Positions 42,892 through 51,613 of a DNA stretch of 64,000 nucleotides are shown one piece after another. Each line of letters opens with the position of its first letter. Within the stretch, counting starts at the first letter, position 1. This DNA is from UBA1757 sp963617485 (GTDB lineage Bacteria; Bacteroidota; Bacteroidia; Bacteroidales; UBA1402). The notes under the pieces are model-generated. The model was given only the letters and a program-made list of their open reading frames with translations. It did no database searches and had not been told where the DNA came from. The DNA is taken from assembly GCA_963617485.1 (NCBI GenBank), contig CAVEPA010000002.1, forward strand, positions 1 to 64,000, written 5' to 3'. A program made the position numbers and the translations under genes.

Positions 42892-45867
42892 ATGGACAAG
42901 TTTGAGACAGATTTGGAGCAAATGGAGATACGCGACTCCTTCTCCAAATTGATGGTAAAACGCGTTTACAACATTCTGCTCATCGCCAGCAAGTACGACT
43001 CCTTTATTCTGGAGGAAGACGGACGCATCGACGAAAGGATTTTCAACGAATACACATCGCTTAACCTACGCTATCCACCGCGATTTACCCAGGTCACCAA
43101 CATAGATGCCGCCATTGAGGCCATGCAGAAGAACAACTTCGAGCTGATTATCTGCATGCCGGGCGACAAAAGCAAACAGGCCTTCGAAGAAGCCAAACAC
43201 ATCAAAGAGGCCGGGCCCAATGTGCCGATTGTCATGCTGACGCCCTTCTCGCGCGAAGTATCCCAATATTTGGCCAATGCCGACACCTCGGCCATCGACT
43301 ATGTGTTCAGCTGGCTGGGCAACACCGACCTGCTGCTGGCCATCGTCAAGCTGATGGAAGACAAGATGAACGTCGAAGAAGACGTGAATAACGTTGGCGT
43401 TCAGGTGATTATGTTGGTAGAAGACTCCATCCGCTTTTATTCATCCATTCTGCCAGACCTGTACAAATATGTGCTGGAGCAGTCGCGCAACTTCTCTACC
43501 GAAGCCTTGAATGCTCATCACAGAACCTTGCGTATGCGCGGGCGTCCAAAAATTCTGCTGGCCCGAAGCTACGAAGAAGCCGTTTCCATCTACGACACAT
43601 ACAAAGACAATATGCTGGGTGTCATCACCGATGTCAGCTTTACGCGCGAAGGCGAGAAAGACCCCCATGCCGGTAGCCGACTTGCCGAATACCTGCGTTC
43701 CAACGACCCCGTGCTGCCCATCATCATCGATTCGTCGGAGGCGGCCAACAAAGAGATTGCCAATGGTCCCGAAATGGCCTTTATCCAGAAAGGCTCCAAG
43801 ACTTTCCCGCAAGAATTGCGCCAGCGTATGACCGAGCTTTTCGGTTTCGGCGACTTTGTGTTCCGCGACCCCAAAACCGGCAAGGAAGTGGCCCGCATCC
43901 ACGATTTGCAGGAACTGCAGAACGCCATCTTCAATATTCCCGACGATTCGCTGCGTTATCACTTCGAGCGCAACCATGCTTCGCGCTGGCTGTTTTCGCG
44001 CGCCATGTTCTCCATAGGACGCTTTATCAAGCAGATTCCCATTCAAGCTTTTACCGACACCATGCCCGTCAGGAAGATGCTGTTCGATGCCATCGTCAAG
44101 TACCGCAAGATAAAGAACGAGGGCGTCATTGCCGAGTTCAAGAAGGGCAAATTCGACAAGTATTCCAACTACGCACGCATCGGTGAGGGTTCACTGGGCG
44201 GCAAGGCCCGAGGATTGGCTTTCTTGAGTGCCATGATAAAGAGACATCCGGAGTTGAACCGTTTCGAAGACACCAAGGTGATGATTCCCAAGACTTTGGT
44301 TCTCTGCACCAACGTGTTCGACGAGTTTATGGAACAGAATCATCTCTACGACATCGCACTGCAAGACCTACCCAACGAAGAAATATTGGATGCTTTCCGC
44401 CAGGCCCATCTGCCCGAGATGCTTTTCGACGATTTGGTAGCCTTTATCAATGTGGTGAAGAAGCCTATTGCCGTGCGCTCGTCTAGTTTGCTAGAAGATG
44501 CTCATTACCAGCCATTTGCAGGCGTATACTCCACCTACATGGTTCCTTACGACGAAGACCCCAAGGTGATGCTGAAGATGGTGCGTACCGCCATCAAAGG
44601 TGTTTACGCTTCGGTGTTCTTCGAACAGAGCAAGGCCTATATGACCGCCACCTCCAACGTTATCGACCAGGAAAAGATGGCTGTCGTTATTGAAGAAGTG
44701 TGCGGCAACACTTACGGCGACCGCTTTTATCCCACTTTTTCCGGCGTAGCCCGCTCGCTCAATTTCTACCCTATCGGACAGGAAGAAAGCACCGACGGTA
44801 TCGCCAACGTAGCGCTGGGCCTTGGCAAATATATCGTTGACGGTGGCCTGACGCTACGCTTCTCGCCCAAGCATCCCAACCACATCCTACAGATGAGCAC
44901 CACCGACTACGCCCTACGCGAAACACAGACCTCGTTTCTGGCCCTCGACATGAGCAACAAGGACAGTCATCTGCCCGTCGATGACGGCTTCAACCTGCTC
45001 CGTCTGCCCATCAAGGAAGCCGAGCAGGACGGCACGCTCGCCCATATCGCCTCTACCTTCGACCCTTACGACCAAGTGATACGCGACGGCCTTTGGGATG
45101 GCGGACGCAAGATTATCTCCTTTGCACATGTGCTGGAAAACAACACCTTCCCCTTAGCGGAATTGCTCTCGACCATTCTCAAACTGGGCGAAGAAGAGAT
45201 GGGACGTCATATCGAAATAGAATTTGCCGTCAACCTCGACACGCACGACTATGAAAAGAAGCACACCTTCTATCTGCTGCAAATCAGGCCTATCGTCGAC
45301 AGCAAGGAACAGATTACCGAAGACCTGAACAGCATTCCCAAGGAGCAGTTGCTCATGCGCACCAACTTTGCACTCGGACAAGGCATCACCAATGAGATTT
45401 CAGATATTGTGTATATCAACCCTGAAGAGTTTTCTGGCTCGCACAACCAGCTTTGCGCCTATGAGGTTGACAAGATAAACAAGAAACTCACCCAAGAAGG
45501 ACGTACCTATGTGCTTATCGGCCCGGGACGTTGGGGTTCGAGCGATCCATGGCTGGGCATTCCTATCCGTTGGCCCAATATCGCCTCGGCAAGACTTATC
45601 GTTGAGACCAGCCTCAACAAGTACCAGATAGACCCGAGTCAGGGTACCCATTTCTTCCAAAATCTGACCTCCTTTGGCGTGCATTACTATACCCTGCCGC
45701 ATGCCCAGGACGATTTGAATTTCCTTGACATGAACTATCTGAACAACCTTGAGCCCTTATATCAAGACAAGTATCTGAAACACTACCGTTTTGACAAGCC
45801 TCTGGTAGTCAAAACAGATGGTAAAAAGGGCATTGGGGTGCTGATGTTGCCTACGGCCGGCGAGTAA
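42892..45867 (+). CDS. Receiver-domain protein fused to a PEP synthase/PPDK N-terminal ATP-grasp domain
   Basis: The 991-aa soluble protein has four parts. Residues ~25-155 resemble a degenerate receiver (LIICMPGDK in place of the Asp motif). Residues ~170-315 form a second receiver that keeps all key residues: E177/D178, D247 (GVITDVSF), S281 and K300. Residues ~425-830 match the PPDK/PEP-synthase ATP-binding domain (GEGSLGGKARGLAFL, KPIAVRSSSLLEDA, VIEEVCGNTYGDRFYPTFSGVARS, LLQIRPIV). The last ~130 residues carry an undescribed block (VLIGPGRWGSSDPWLGIPI). The phosphohistidine and PEP-barrel domains are absent, so a full PEP synthase reaction is not expected. Regulation by phosphorylation of D247 is an inference. 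Confidence 0.82.
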   Translation: MDKFETDLEQMEIRDSFSKLMVKRVYNILLIASKYDSFILEEDGRIDERIFNEYTSLNLRYPPRFTQVTNIDAAIEAMQKNNFELIICMPGDKSKQAFEEAKHIKEAGPNVPIVMLTPFSREVSQYLANADTSAIDYVFSWLGNTDLLLAIVKLMEDKMNVEEDVNNVGVQVIMLVEDSIRFYSSILPDLYKYVLEQSRNFSTEALNAHHRTLRMRGRPKILLARSYEEAVSIYDTYKDNMLGVITDVSFTREGEKDPHAGSRLAEYLRSNDPVLPIIIDSSEAANKEIANGPEMAFIQKGSKTFPQELRQRMTELFGFGDFVFRDPKTGKEVARIHDLQELQNAIFNIPDDSLRYHFERNHASRWLFSRAMFSIGRFIKQIPIQAFTDTMPVRKMLFDAIVKYRKIKNEGVIAEFKKGKFDKYSNYARIGEGSLGGKARGLAFLSAMIKRHPELNRFEDTKVMIPKTLVLCTNVFDEFMEQNHLYDIALQDLPNEEILDAFRQAHLPEMLFDDLVAFINVVKKPIAVRSSSLLEDAHYQPFAGVYSTYMVPYDEDPKVMLKMVRTAIKGVYASVFFEQSKAYMTATSNVIDQEKMAVVIEEVCGNTYGDRFYPTFSGVARSLNFYPIGQEESTDGIANVALGLGKYIVDGGLTLRFSPKHPNHILQMSTTDYALRETQTSFLALDMSNKDSHLPVDDGFNLLRLPIKEAEQDGTLAHIASTFDPYDQVIRDGLWDGGRKIISFAHVLENNTFPLAELLSTILKLGEEEMGRHIEIEFAVNLDTHDYEKKHTFYLLQIRPIVDSKEQITEDLNSIPKEQLLMRTNFALGQGITNEISDIVYINPEEFSGSHNQLCAYEVDKINKKLTQEGRTYVLIGPGRWGSSDPWLGIPIRWPNIASARLIVETSLNKYQIDPSQGTHFFQNLTSFGVHYYTLPHAQDDLNFLDMNYLNNLEPLYQDKYLKHYRFDKPLVVKTDGKKGIGVLMLPTAGE

Positions 45868-45873
45868 GCGGGT

Positions 45874-46806
45874 CTATTGCCTTTGCGAAGTGAATTTGTC
45901 GAGCACGCGGGCACTGTAGGTTTTGGAAACCGGTATTTCGGGGATGTGGTCGTTGTCGAGGTCGAGCATAAGGCCGTCCTCGCATTTGCGCAAGAGTTTC
46001 ACCTTGTCGAGATTCACCATGTAGGAGCGGTGACAACGCATCATCAGGCGGTCGCCTATCTGCTCGTCGAGGCTCTTCATAGAGTTGCGCAGCATAAAGT
46101 GTTCCAGCCGGCCTTTCATCATGTAGTAAATCTTCACGTAGTTGTCGGCAGACTCGATGTAATAGAGACTGTTCTTGTCGATAGACAGGCGAAGATCGCC
46201 CTTTTCATCGTAGAAACACACCATTTCGTTGCGGGGCTTGGTCCTTTCCTTCTCCCTTTCGTTTTCGCTCTGGCTGTGTTTTTCCCTAAGTTGTATCAAT
46301 TGGTTGGTCTTGTCTTTGAGCGCAAAATACAACCACATGATGGTATAGGGAATCAGCAGCACCAGTGAGGTTTTCTTGATGGCACCCAAAAAGCTGCTTG
46401 CCAACCGGAGAGGAACATCTATCTTGTTGAAACGTTCCAGCACAAATACGGTGAAAAGGGAGAAAATGACACCCATCACCGCTATCTCCAGCAGAATAAA
46501 GCCGGCATAGCCGAAATACGTTACCGTATGTCTCTTGGCGTAATAATAAAGCAGGATACGGCTGATGGCAATAACACACATACCGGCCAGCGTCACCAAG
46601 CTGGAGTAGAAGAAATAGACGAAGGAATCGGCTTCGCGGCCAAAGCGGCCGGCCCAGATACCGGAGTTGAAAGGCTGGTAGAGGTTCAGGAAAAGCAAAG
46701 CGAAGACGGCCGTGAAAACCGTCAAGCGAACCACATTACCCTTCTTGTTTAGATAGGAAGGAATGGCGAAAGGCGTCTGTTTTGGGGCGCTGTCCGTTGG
46801 ATTCAT
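45874..46806 (-). CDS. Membrane-bound LytTR-family transcriptional regulator
   Basis: This 310-aa protein has four hydrophobic helices (residues ~27-180: VVRLTVFTAVFALLFLNLY, YSSLVTLAGMCVIAISRILL, LLEIAVMGVIFSLFTVFVL and SLVLLIPYTIMWLYFAL). A charged linker leads to a C-terminal LytTR DNA-binding domain (LYYIESADNYVKIYYM, FMLRNSMKSLDEQI, MMRCHRSYMVNLDKV, IPVSKTYSARVLDKF). It joins a membrane sensor directly to DNA binding, with no receiver domain. ATG 46806 is chosen because the -7 box lies at 46837. Its stop is 6 nt from the convergent receiver/PPDK-N stop. Confidence 0.9.
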   Translation of the reverse strand: MNPTDSAPKQTPFAIPSYLNKKGNVVRLTVFTAVFALLFLNLYQPFNSGIWAGRFGREADSFVYFFYSSLVTLAGMCVIAISRILLYYYAKRHTVTYFGYAGFILLEIAVMGVIFSLFTVFVLERFNKIDVPLRLASSFLGAIKKTSLVLLIPYTIMWLYFALKDKTNQLIQLREKHSQSENEREKERTKPRNEMVCFYDEKGDLRLSIDKNSLYYIESADNYVKIYYMMKGRLEHFMLRNSMKSLDEQIGDRLMMRCHRSYMVNLDKVKLLRKCEDGLMLDLDNDHIPEIPVSKTYSARVLDKFTSQRQ

Positions 46807-46836
46807 CTTTGTGTAAACTTCTCCGTAATAAGAAGA

Positions 46837-46844
46837 CAAAAGTA
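46837..46844 (-). promoter_or_regulatory. Probable promoter of the LytTR gene, TACTTTTG
   Basis: On the minus strand TACTTTTG fits TAnnTTTG, 30 nt before ATG 46806. An upstream in-frame ATG at 46839 falls within the box and would not be transcribed. Confidence 0.55.
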
Positions 46845-46919
46845 CATTTTTTTTTCATATCACCATCGACTTTGCTAATTTTACGCGCTTCAAAAAAGCC
46901 TATCACCAGCGTATTTCCT

Positions 46920-47831
46920 ATGAAATTCGAAGACCACGGACCACAGACCCAAGCACAAGGCACGCATCTGGTTGTCAAACAAGAACAAAGCCTCGACGAG
47001 TTGCTGCAACACCATATGCAGGGACGCAGCAAGTCCGCGCTGAAAAAACTCTTGCAGAACGGCATGATCAGCATCGACGGACAGACGGCCCACCGCTTGG
47101 ACGAGCCACTACAGAGCGGGCAGAAGGTCTTTATCGGCAAAAAGCAGGACTTCCAGTTTCCCCAAGGCTTGCGCATTGTTTGGGAAGATGCCTGGCTGAT
47201 TATCGTCAAAAAGGAAAGCGGGCTGCTCACTGTCAAGACTCGCTCGGAAAACGAACGCACCGCCGAGGAATACCTGAACCAGTACATGCAGTTCAAGAAG
47301 GCGGGCGACCGCATCTATGTGGTCCACCGCATCGACCGTGACACCAGCGGCATCCTGGTTTTCGCCAAAACCCTGAAAGCCAGAGATATCCTAAGAACCA
47401 ACTGGCACGACATCGTGGAAAGCCGTCGCTACATTGCCGTAGTGGAAGGCTGTCTGCGCCCCAGCAAAGGCTGCATCGACACTTGGATGGACGAGAATCC
47501 GAAAACGCTCGACATGTACGTCTGCCAGCCAGGCCAGGGCAAACGGGCCATTACTCATTACGAGGTACTGCAGTGCAACGGTCGTCATAGCCTGGTGGCT
47601 TTGGAGTTGGACACAGGCCGTCGCAACCAGATTCGCGTTCACATGGAGTATTTGGGGCACCCCATTGCAGGAGACCCGCGCTACCACGCCCAAACCGACC
47701 CCTGCAACAGGCTCTGTCTGCATGCCCAGCAGATAAAATTCAAGCACCCCATCACCGGCGAGATGATGGAGTTCAGCAGCGATATTCCAACAGATTTTCT
47801 ACGACTGTTCCGCCGACCTACATCGCGTTGA
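46920..47831 (+). CDS. RluA/RluD-family RNA pseudouridine synthase
   Basis: This 303-aa enzyme isomerises uridines in rRNA or tRNA. It has an N-terminal S4 RNA-binding domain (LDELLQHHMQGRSKSALKKLLQNGMISIDG) and the catalytic domain with the Asp in VVHRIDRDTSGILVFAK. Later motifs are RRYIAVVEG, ITHYEVL and LDTGRRNQIRVHMEYLGHPIAGDPRY. The target site is not fixed by sequence. ATG 46920 begins just before the S4 domain. A TAATTTTA at 46876-46883 is a one-mismatch -7 box. The 3' end overlaps sufE by 14 nt, tail to tail. Confidence 0.93.
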   Translation: MKFEDHGPQTQAQGTHLVVKQEQSLDELLQHHMQGRSKSALKKLLQNGMISIDGQTAHRLDEPLQSGQKVFIGKKQDFQFPQGLRIVWEDAWLIIVKKESGLLTVKTRSENERTAEEYLNQYMQFKKAGDRIYVVHRIDRDTSGILVFAKTLKARDILRTNWHDIVESRRYIAVVEGCLRPSKGCIDTWMDENPKTLDMYVCQPGQGKRAITHYEVLQCNGRHSLVALELDTGRRNQIRVHMEYLGHPIAGDPRYHAQTDPCNRLCLHAQQIKFKHPITGEMMEFSSDIPTDFLRLFRRPTSR

Positions 47832-48243
47832 AAACACGCGCGTAATCGAGAATTTGCTTCACCATCGCATACAAACCATTGCTGCGCGTGGGCGAAAGAT
47901 GTTCTTTCAGTCCGATTTTATCGATAAAATACAAGTCGGCCTCCAGAATTTCCTTAGGGCTGCGGCCGCTCAACACTTTCAGCAACAAGAAGACCAAACC
48001 CTTGACGATAACCGTGTCGCTCTCGGCTTTAAAATGCAAAAGGCGGGTTTCCTTGTCAAAATCGGCCACTATCCACACACGGCTTTGACATCCTTCGATA
48101 AGATACTGGGGCTTTTTGTAGGCCTCGTCCAAGGCAGGCAGACCGTTGCCCATATCGATGAGCAGCTGGTATTTGTCCATCCAGTCGTCGAGCAGCGCGA
48201 ATTCATCGATAATTTCGTCTTGTATCTGATTGATTGTTTCCAT
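47818..48243 (-). CDS. sufE: Cysteine desulfuration protein SufE
   Basis: SufE accepts persulfide sulfur from SufS and passes it to the SufBCD scaffold. The 141-aa product has INQIQDEIIDEFALLDDWMDKYQLLIDMG, the acceptor cysteine in IEGCQSRVWI and LKEHLSPTRSNGLYAMV, all typical of the family. Its start directly abuts the sufS stop. It is the last gene of the rimP-to-suf unit. Confidence 0.96.
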   Translation of the reverse strand: METINQIQDEIIDEFALLDDWMDKYQLLIDMGNGLPALDEAYKKPQYLIEGCQSRVWIVADFDKETRLLHFKAESDTVIVKGLVFLLLKVLSGRSPKEILEADLYFIDKIGLKEHLSPTRSNGLYAMVKQILDYARVFNAM

Positions 48244-49467
48244 TTATCTGAACATTTTCTGAATTCTCAAAAGAGCCGCCACCAAAGTATCGATTTCATC
48301 GACAGTATTGTAGAACGAGAAAGACGCACGGGCGCAAACCTCCAGCCCCATCGATTCGAGCAGCGGCTGTGCGCAATGGTGACCGGTTCGAATTGCTATG
48401 CCCAGTTTGTCGAGCAGCAAGCCCATATCGTAAGGATGTATGCCATCCACGACAAACGATACCACAGCCCCTTTATGCGCCGAGTTTCCAATGATATGCA
48501 GTCCTTCTATCTGTTGCAGCTTTTCGGTAGCATAATGCAGCAAGATATCTTCTTGAGTGGCAATCTTGTCCATGCCTATCTGCTGCACATACTGTAAGGC
48601 TGTGGCAAATGCAGAAGTTCCGATGAAATCGGGCGTTCCGGCCTCAAATTTATATGGAAGACGGTTGTAGGTGGTATGCGAATAATGCACTTGGTCTATC
48701 ATCTCGCCGCCGCCCTGATAGGGAGGCAGGGCCTCGAGCAGCGCACGTTTGCCGTAAAGCACGCCCAGTCCGGTGGGCCCATACAGCTTGTGGGCCGAAA
48801 ACGCGAAGAAATCGGCATCCATGTCCTGCACATCGATGGGCAGATGGGGAGCCGACTGGGCACCGTCTATCAGCACCGGAATGTTGCGTTCGTGCGCCAA
48901 GCGAATCATCTCCTTGACGGGATTTATGGTACCCAACACGTTCGACACCTGAGTCAAGGCCACCAGACGCGTTTTTTCGCTGAGCAGCGAAGTATAGTCA
49001 TCAAGACGGATATCGCCCTTTTCATCGAAAGGAATCACCTTCAGCGTCATGCCTTTGCGCTCGCACAGCATTTGCCAAGGCACAAGGTTGGAGTGATGTT
49101 CCATGCCCGAGATAAGAATCTCGTCGCCCGTGTGGCAGAAGGTTTCACCAAAGGAGAAAGCCACCAAATTGATGGACTCCGTGGTGCCGCGGGTAAAGAC
49201 AATTTCTTCTCTTTCGGCCGCATGGATAAAGTCTTTTACAGCATCACGCGCCTGTTCGTGTGCCTGAGTGGCCTGCTGGCTGAGGTAATGCACTCCACGG
49301 TGCACGTTAGCGTTGCAGGTTGCGTAGGCCCGAGAAATAGCATCGATGACCACCTTCGGTTTCTGCGTGGTGGCGGCGTTGTCGAAATACACCAAGGGCC
49401 TGCCGTACACCCGGCTCTCGAGTATGGGAAAGTCGGCGCGAATGCTTTGTATGTCGAAGTCTTGCAT
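48244..49467 (-). CDS. sufS: Cysteine desulfurase SufS
   Basis: SufS is a PLP-dependent group II cysteine desulfurase supplying sulfur for Fe-S clusters. The 407-aa product has YFDNAATTQKP, NVHRGVHYLSQQAT, the PLP lysine in FAFSAHKLYGPTG and the persulfide cysteine in IRTGHHCAQPLLE. HSNLVPWQ and GAQSAPH line the cofactor site. It follows sufD after 19 nt and is followed at once by sufE. Confidence 0.97.
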   Translation of the reverse strand: MQDFDIQSIRADFPILESRVYGRPLVYFDNAATTQKPKVVIDAISRAYATCNANVHRGVHYLSQQATQAHEQARDAVKDFIHAAEREEIVFTRGTTESINLVAFSFGETFCHTGDEILISGMEHHSNLVPWQMLCERKGMTLKVIPFDEKGDIRLDDYTSLLSEKTRLVALTQVSNVLGTINPVKEMIRLAHERNIPVLIDGAQSAPHLPIDVQDMDADFFAFSAHKLYGPTGLGVLYGKRALLEALPPYQGGGEMIDQVHYSHTTYNRLPYKFEAGTPDFIGTSAFATALQYVQQIGMDKIATQEDILLHYATEKLQQIEGLHIIGNSAHKGAVVSFVVDGIHPYDMGLLLDKLGIAIRTGHHCAQPLLESMGLEVCARASFSFYNTVDEIDTLVAALLRIQKMFR

Positions 49468-49486
49468 TTGGGTATTTATTAAGGTT

Positions 49487-50830
49487 CTACGGGCAGATGT
49501 CGCATTGGGCGCACTTGGACAGTTCGCCTCGGAAGCGTTTGCCGATAAGCATACGCACCCTTTCCTGCAGAGGTTTCAGCTGAATGCGGTCTACCACGTC
49601 GGCAGCAAAGGCATATTTGAGGAACATGCGCGCCTCTTCGGGCGACAGACCGCGCTGACGCATATAGAACAAGGCCGCTTCGTCTATCTGACCCGTGGCA
49701 GAACCATGGTTGCAGGTAACATCGTCGGCATAGATCTCCAGTTGGGGCTGGCTGTACATATGCGCCTGCTCCGAACAGCAAAGGTTGGCATTCGATTGCA
49801 AGGCAACAGTCTTCTGAGCGTCCGGTTGTACCAGCACCTTGCCCTCGAACACACCTTGCGCGTTCCCATCGAGCACGTATTTGAAAATCTGATTGCTCTG
49901 GCAGCCACCACTCTTGTGGTTAACCAGAATATGGTTGTCGGTCTGCTGGCGACGGCTCAACAGGCTGATGCCCGACAAGTCGACCTTGGCACCGGGAGCA
50001 TCGAACTGAAGAAAGACGTTGTTGCGCGTCAGGCCATTTTCCAGACCGATATTGCTCATCAGCAAGTTGGCATCGGGGCCTAGAGAGAGGAAGGTGTTGC
50101 TCACGCGGGTGGTGCCGTCGTGGGTCATTTCCATCTCGTAATACGACAGATTGGCGTTTTTGCCCAAGAAAATTTCGCTTACCTGATTGGAGAAATATCG
50201 CGCTTTGGACATGGCGTGGTCGCAGACGATGAGTTGGGCCGAAGCATCTTCCTCCAATATCACCAGCAAACGTCGTGTAGCCATAATGTCGATGTCGCCT
50301 TGAAACATCTGCACCAATTGCAGGGGCTGCTCGATATGCACACCGGCCGGAACGTAAAGCACGAAGCCGTCTTGCACCAAAGCGGTGTTCAGTGCGGCCA
50401 GCGCATCCTTACCTTGCGCAGCCAAAGCATTGTAGTATTTCTCCAGCAAGTCGGGGTGTTCGTTGAGCAATTGGTTAAGACTGCCGCAAAGCACGCCCTC
50501 CGGCAGACTGACGGGCCTTTTCTTGTTGGGATAGAAAAGGTCGTTCACCACAAAGAACAGGCGCGTGGAGAGCGTTGGCACGTCGCAACGGAACACTTCG
50601 CTGGGATGTGCCGGAATGCCCATACGGTACAGGTTCAGACCATAGTCCACCTCCAGTGCCGGGTCTAGATTGCAATGCCGGTAATCTTCATCCTTGGGAC
50701 CGGGCAGCCCCAAAGATTCGAAGAGAGCAAAGGCCTGGTCGCGAGCGCCGTCCAAGGCGCGAGCGGCATTCAGCCTCAGCACTTCGCGATAGTTCTTGAA
50801 CAGATTACTGTAAGTTTCTTGTGCTTTCAT
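49487..50830 (-). CDS. sufD: Fe-S cluster assembly protein SufD
   Basis: SufD partners SufB in the SufBC2D scaffold and takes part in iron entry. The 447-aa product has the beta-helix core of the SufB/SufD family (FVLYVPAGVHIEQPLQL, LLVILEEDASAQLIVCDHA, FEGKVLVQPDAQKTVALQSN, EIYADDVTCNHGSATGQID), ending in YMRQRGLSPEEARMFL. The tail CAQCDICP adds three cysteines and is worth noting. It sits between sufC and sufS. Confidence 0.96.
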   Translation of the reverse strand: MKAQETYSNLFKNYREVLRLNAARALDGARDQAFALFESLGLPGPKDEDYRHCNLDPALEVDYGLNLYRMGIPAHPSEVFRCDVPTLSTRLFFVVNDLFYPNKKRPVSLPEGVLCGSLNQLLNEHPDLLEKYYNALAAQGKDALAALNTALVQDGFVLYVPAGVHIEQPLQLVQMFQGDIDIMATRRLLVILEEDASAQLIVCDHAMSKARYFSNQVSEIFLGKNANLSYYEMEMTHDGTTRVSNTFLSLGPDANLLMSNIGLENGLTRNNVFLQFDAPGAKVDLSGISLLSRRQQTDNHILVNHKSGGCQSNQIFKYVLDGNAQGVFEGKVLVQPDAQKTVALQSNANLCCSEQAHMYSQPQLEIYADDVTCNHGSATGQIDEAALFYMRQRGLSPEEARMFLKYAFAADVVDRIQLKPLQERVRMLIGKRFRGELSKCAQCDICP

Positions 50831-50842
50831 TGCAAGGCCGCG

Positions 50843-51601
50843 TTAATATCCCAATTCCTGCTTTATCCAGTCGTAGCCCTTGGCTTCCAGTTCGGCAGCC
50901 AATTCAAAGCCGGCCGTTTTCACTATTTTGCCTTTGTAAAGCACATGCACCACACTGGGCTTGATATAGTCCAGCAGACGCTGGTAATGCGTAATGACGA
51001 TGCAGGCCTTTTGGGGCGTATGAATCTTGTTCACCCCTTCCGAGACAATGCGCAGCGCATCAATGTCCAGACCGCTGTCCGTTTCGTCCAAGATAGATAA
51101 GGTGGGGTCGAGCATAGCCATCTGGAAAATTTCGTTGCGCTTCTTCTCACCGCCCGAAAAGCCTTCGTTCACCGAACGGTTGGCCAATTTGCTGTCGAGT
51201 TCCACCAAAGCACGCTTCTCGCGCATCAGTTTCAGGAATTCAGAGGCATTCAAGGCTTCCAGACCACGGTATTTGCGATGCTCGTTCACCGCAGCGCGCA
51301 TAAAGTTCACCATGCTGACACCGGGGATTTCCACCGGATACTGGAAACTAAGGAAGAGACCTTCGCGCGAGCGCACTTCGGCAGGCATTTCCAGCAGATT
51401 CTTGCCCTTGAAATACACCTCTCCTTCGGTAACCGTGTAAGCGGGATTACCCGTCAAGACGGCCGAGAGTGTACTTTTTCCCGAACCGTTGGGGCCCATG
51501 ATGGCATGGATTTCACCTTCATCAACCGTCAGGTCCAAACCTTTGAGAATTTCCTTGTCGCCTATGGATGCGTGCAAGTTCTTTATTTCCAACAAATGCA
51601 T
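50843..51601 (-). CDS. sufC: Fe-S cluster assembly ATPase SufC
   Basis: SufC is the ABC-type ATPase of the SufBC2D scaffold. The 252-aa product has Walker A MGPNGSGKST, the Q-loop FLSFQYPVEIPG, signature FSGGEKKRNE, Walker B LSILDETDSGLDIDA and the H-loop VITHYQR. The spacing to sufB and sufD is 12 nt each, consistent with one transcript. Confidence 0.98.
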   Translation of the reverse strand: MHLLEIKNLHASIGDKEILKGLDLTVDEGEIHAIMGPNGSGKSTLSAVLTGNPAYTVTEGEVYFKGKNLLEMPAEVRSREGLFLSFQYPVEIPGVSMVNFMRAAVNEHRKYRGLEALNASEFLKLMREKRALVELDSKLANRSVNEGFSGGEKKRNEIFQMAMLDPTLSILDETDSGLDIDALRIVSEGVNKIHTPQKACIVITHYQRLLDYIKPSVVHVLYKGKIVKTAGFELAAELEAKGYDWIKQELGY

Positions 51602-51613
51602 ATTAGAATCTTT

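Noticed and set aside
46807..46839. Longer start for the LytTR gene
   Set aside because: The ATG at 46839 lies within the -7 box, so it would not be part of the mRNA.
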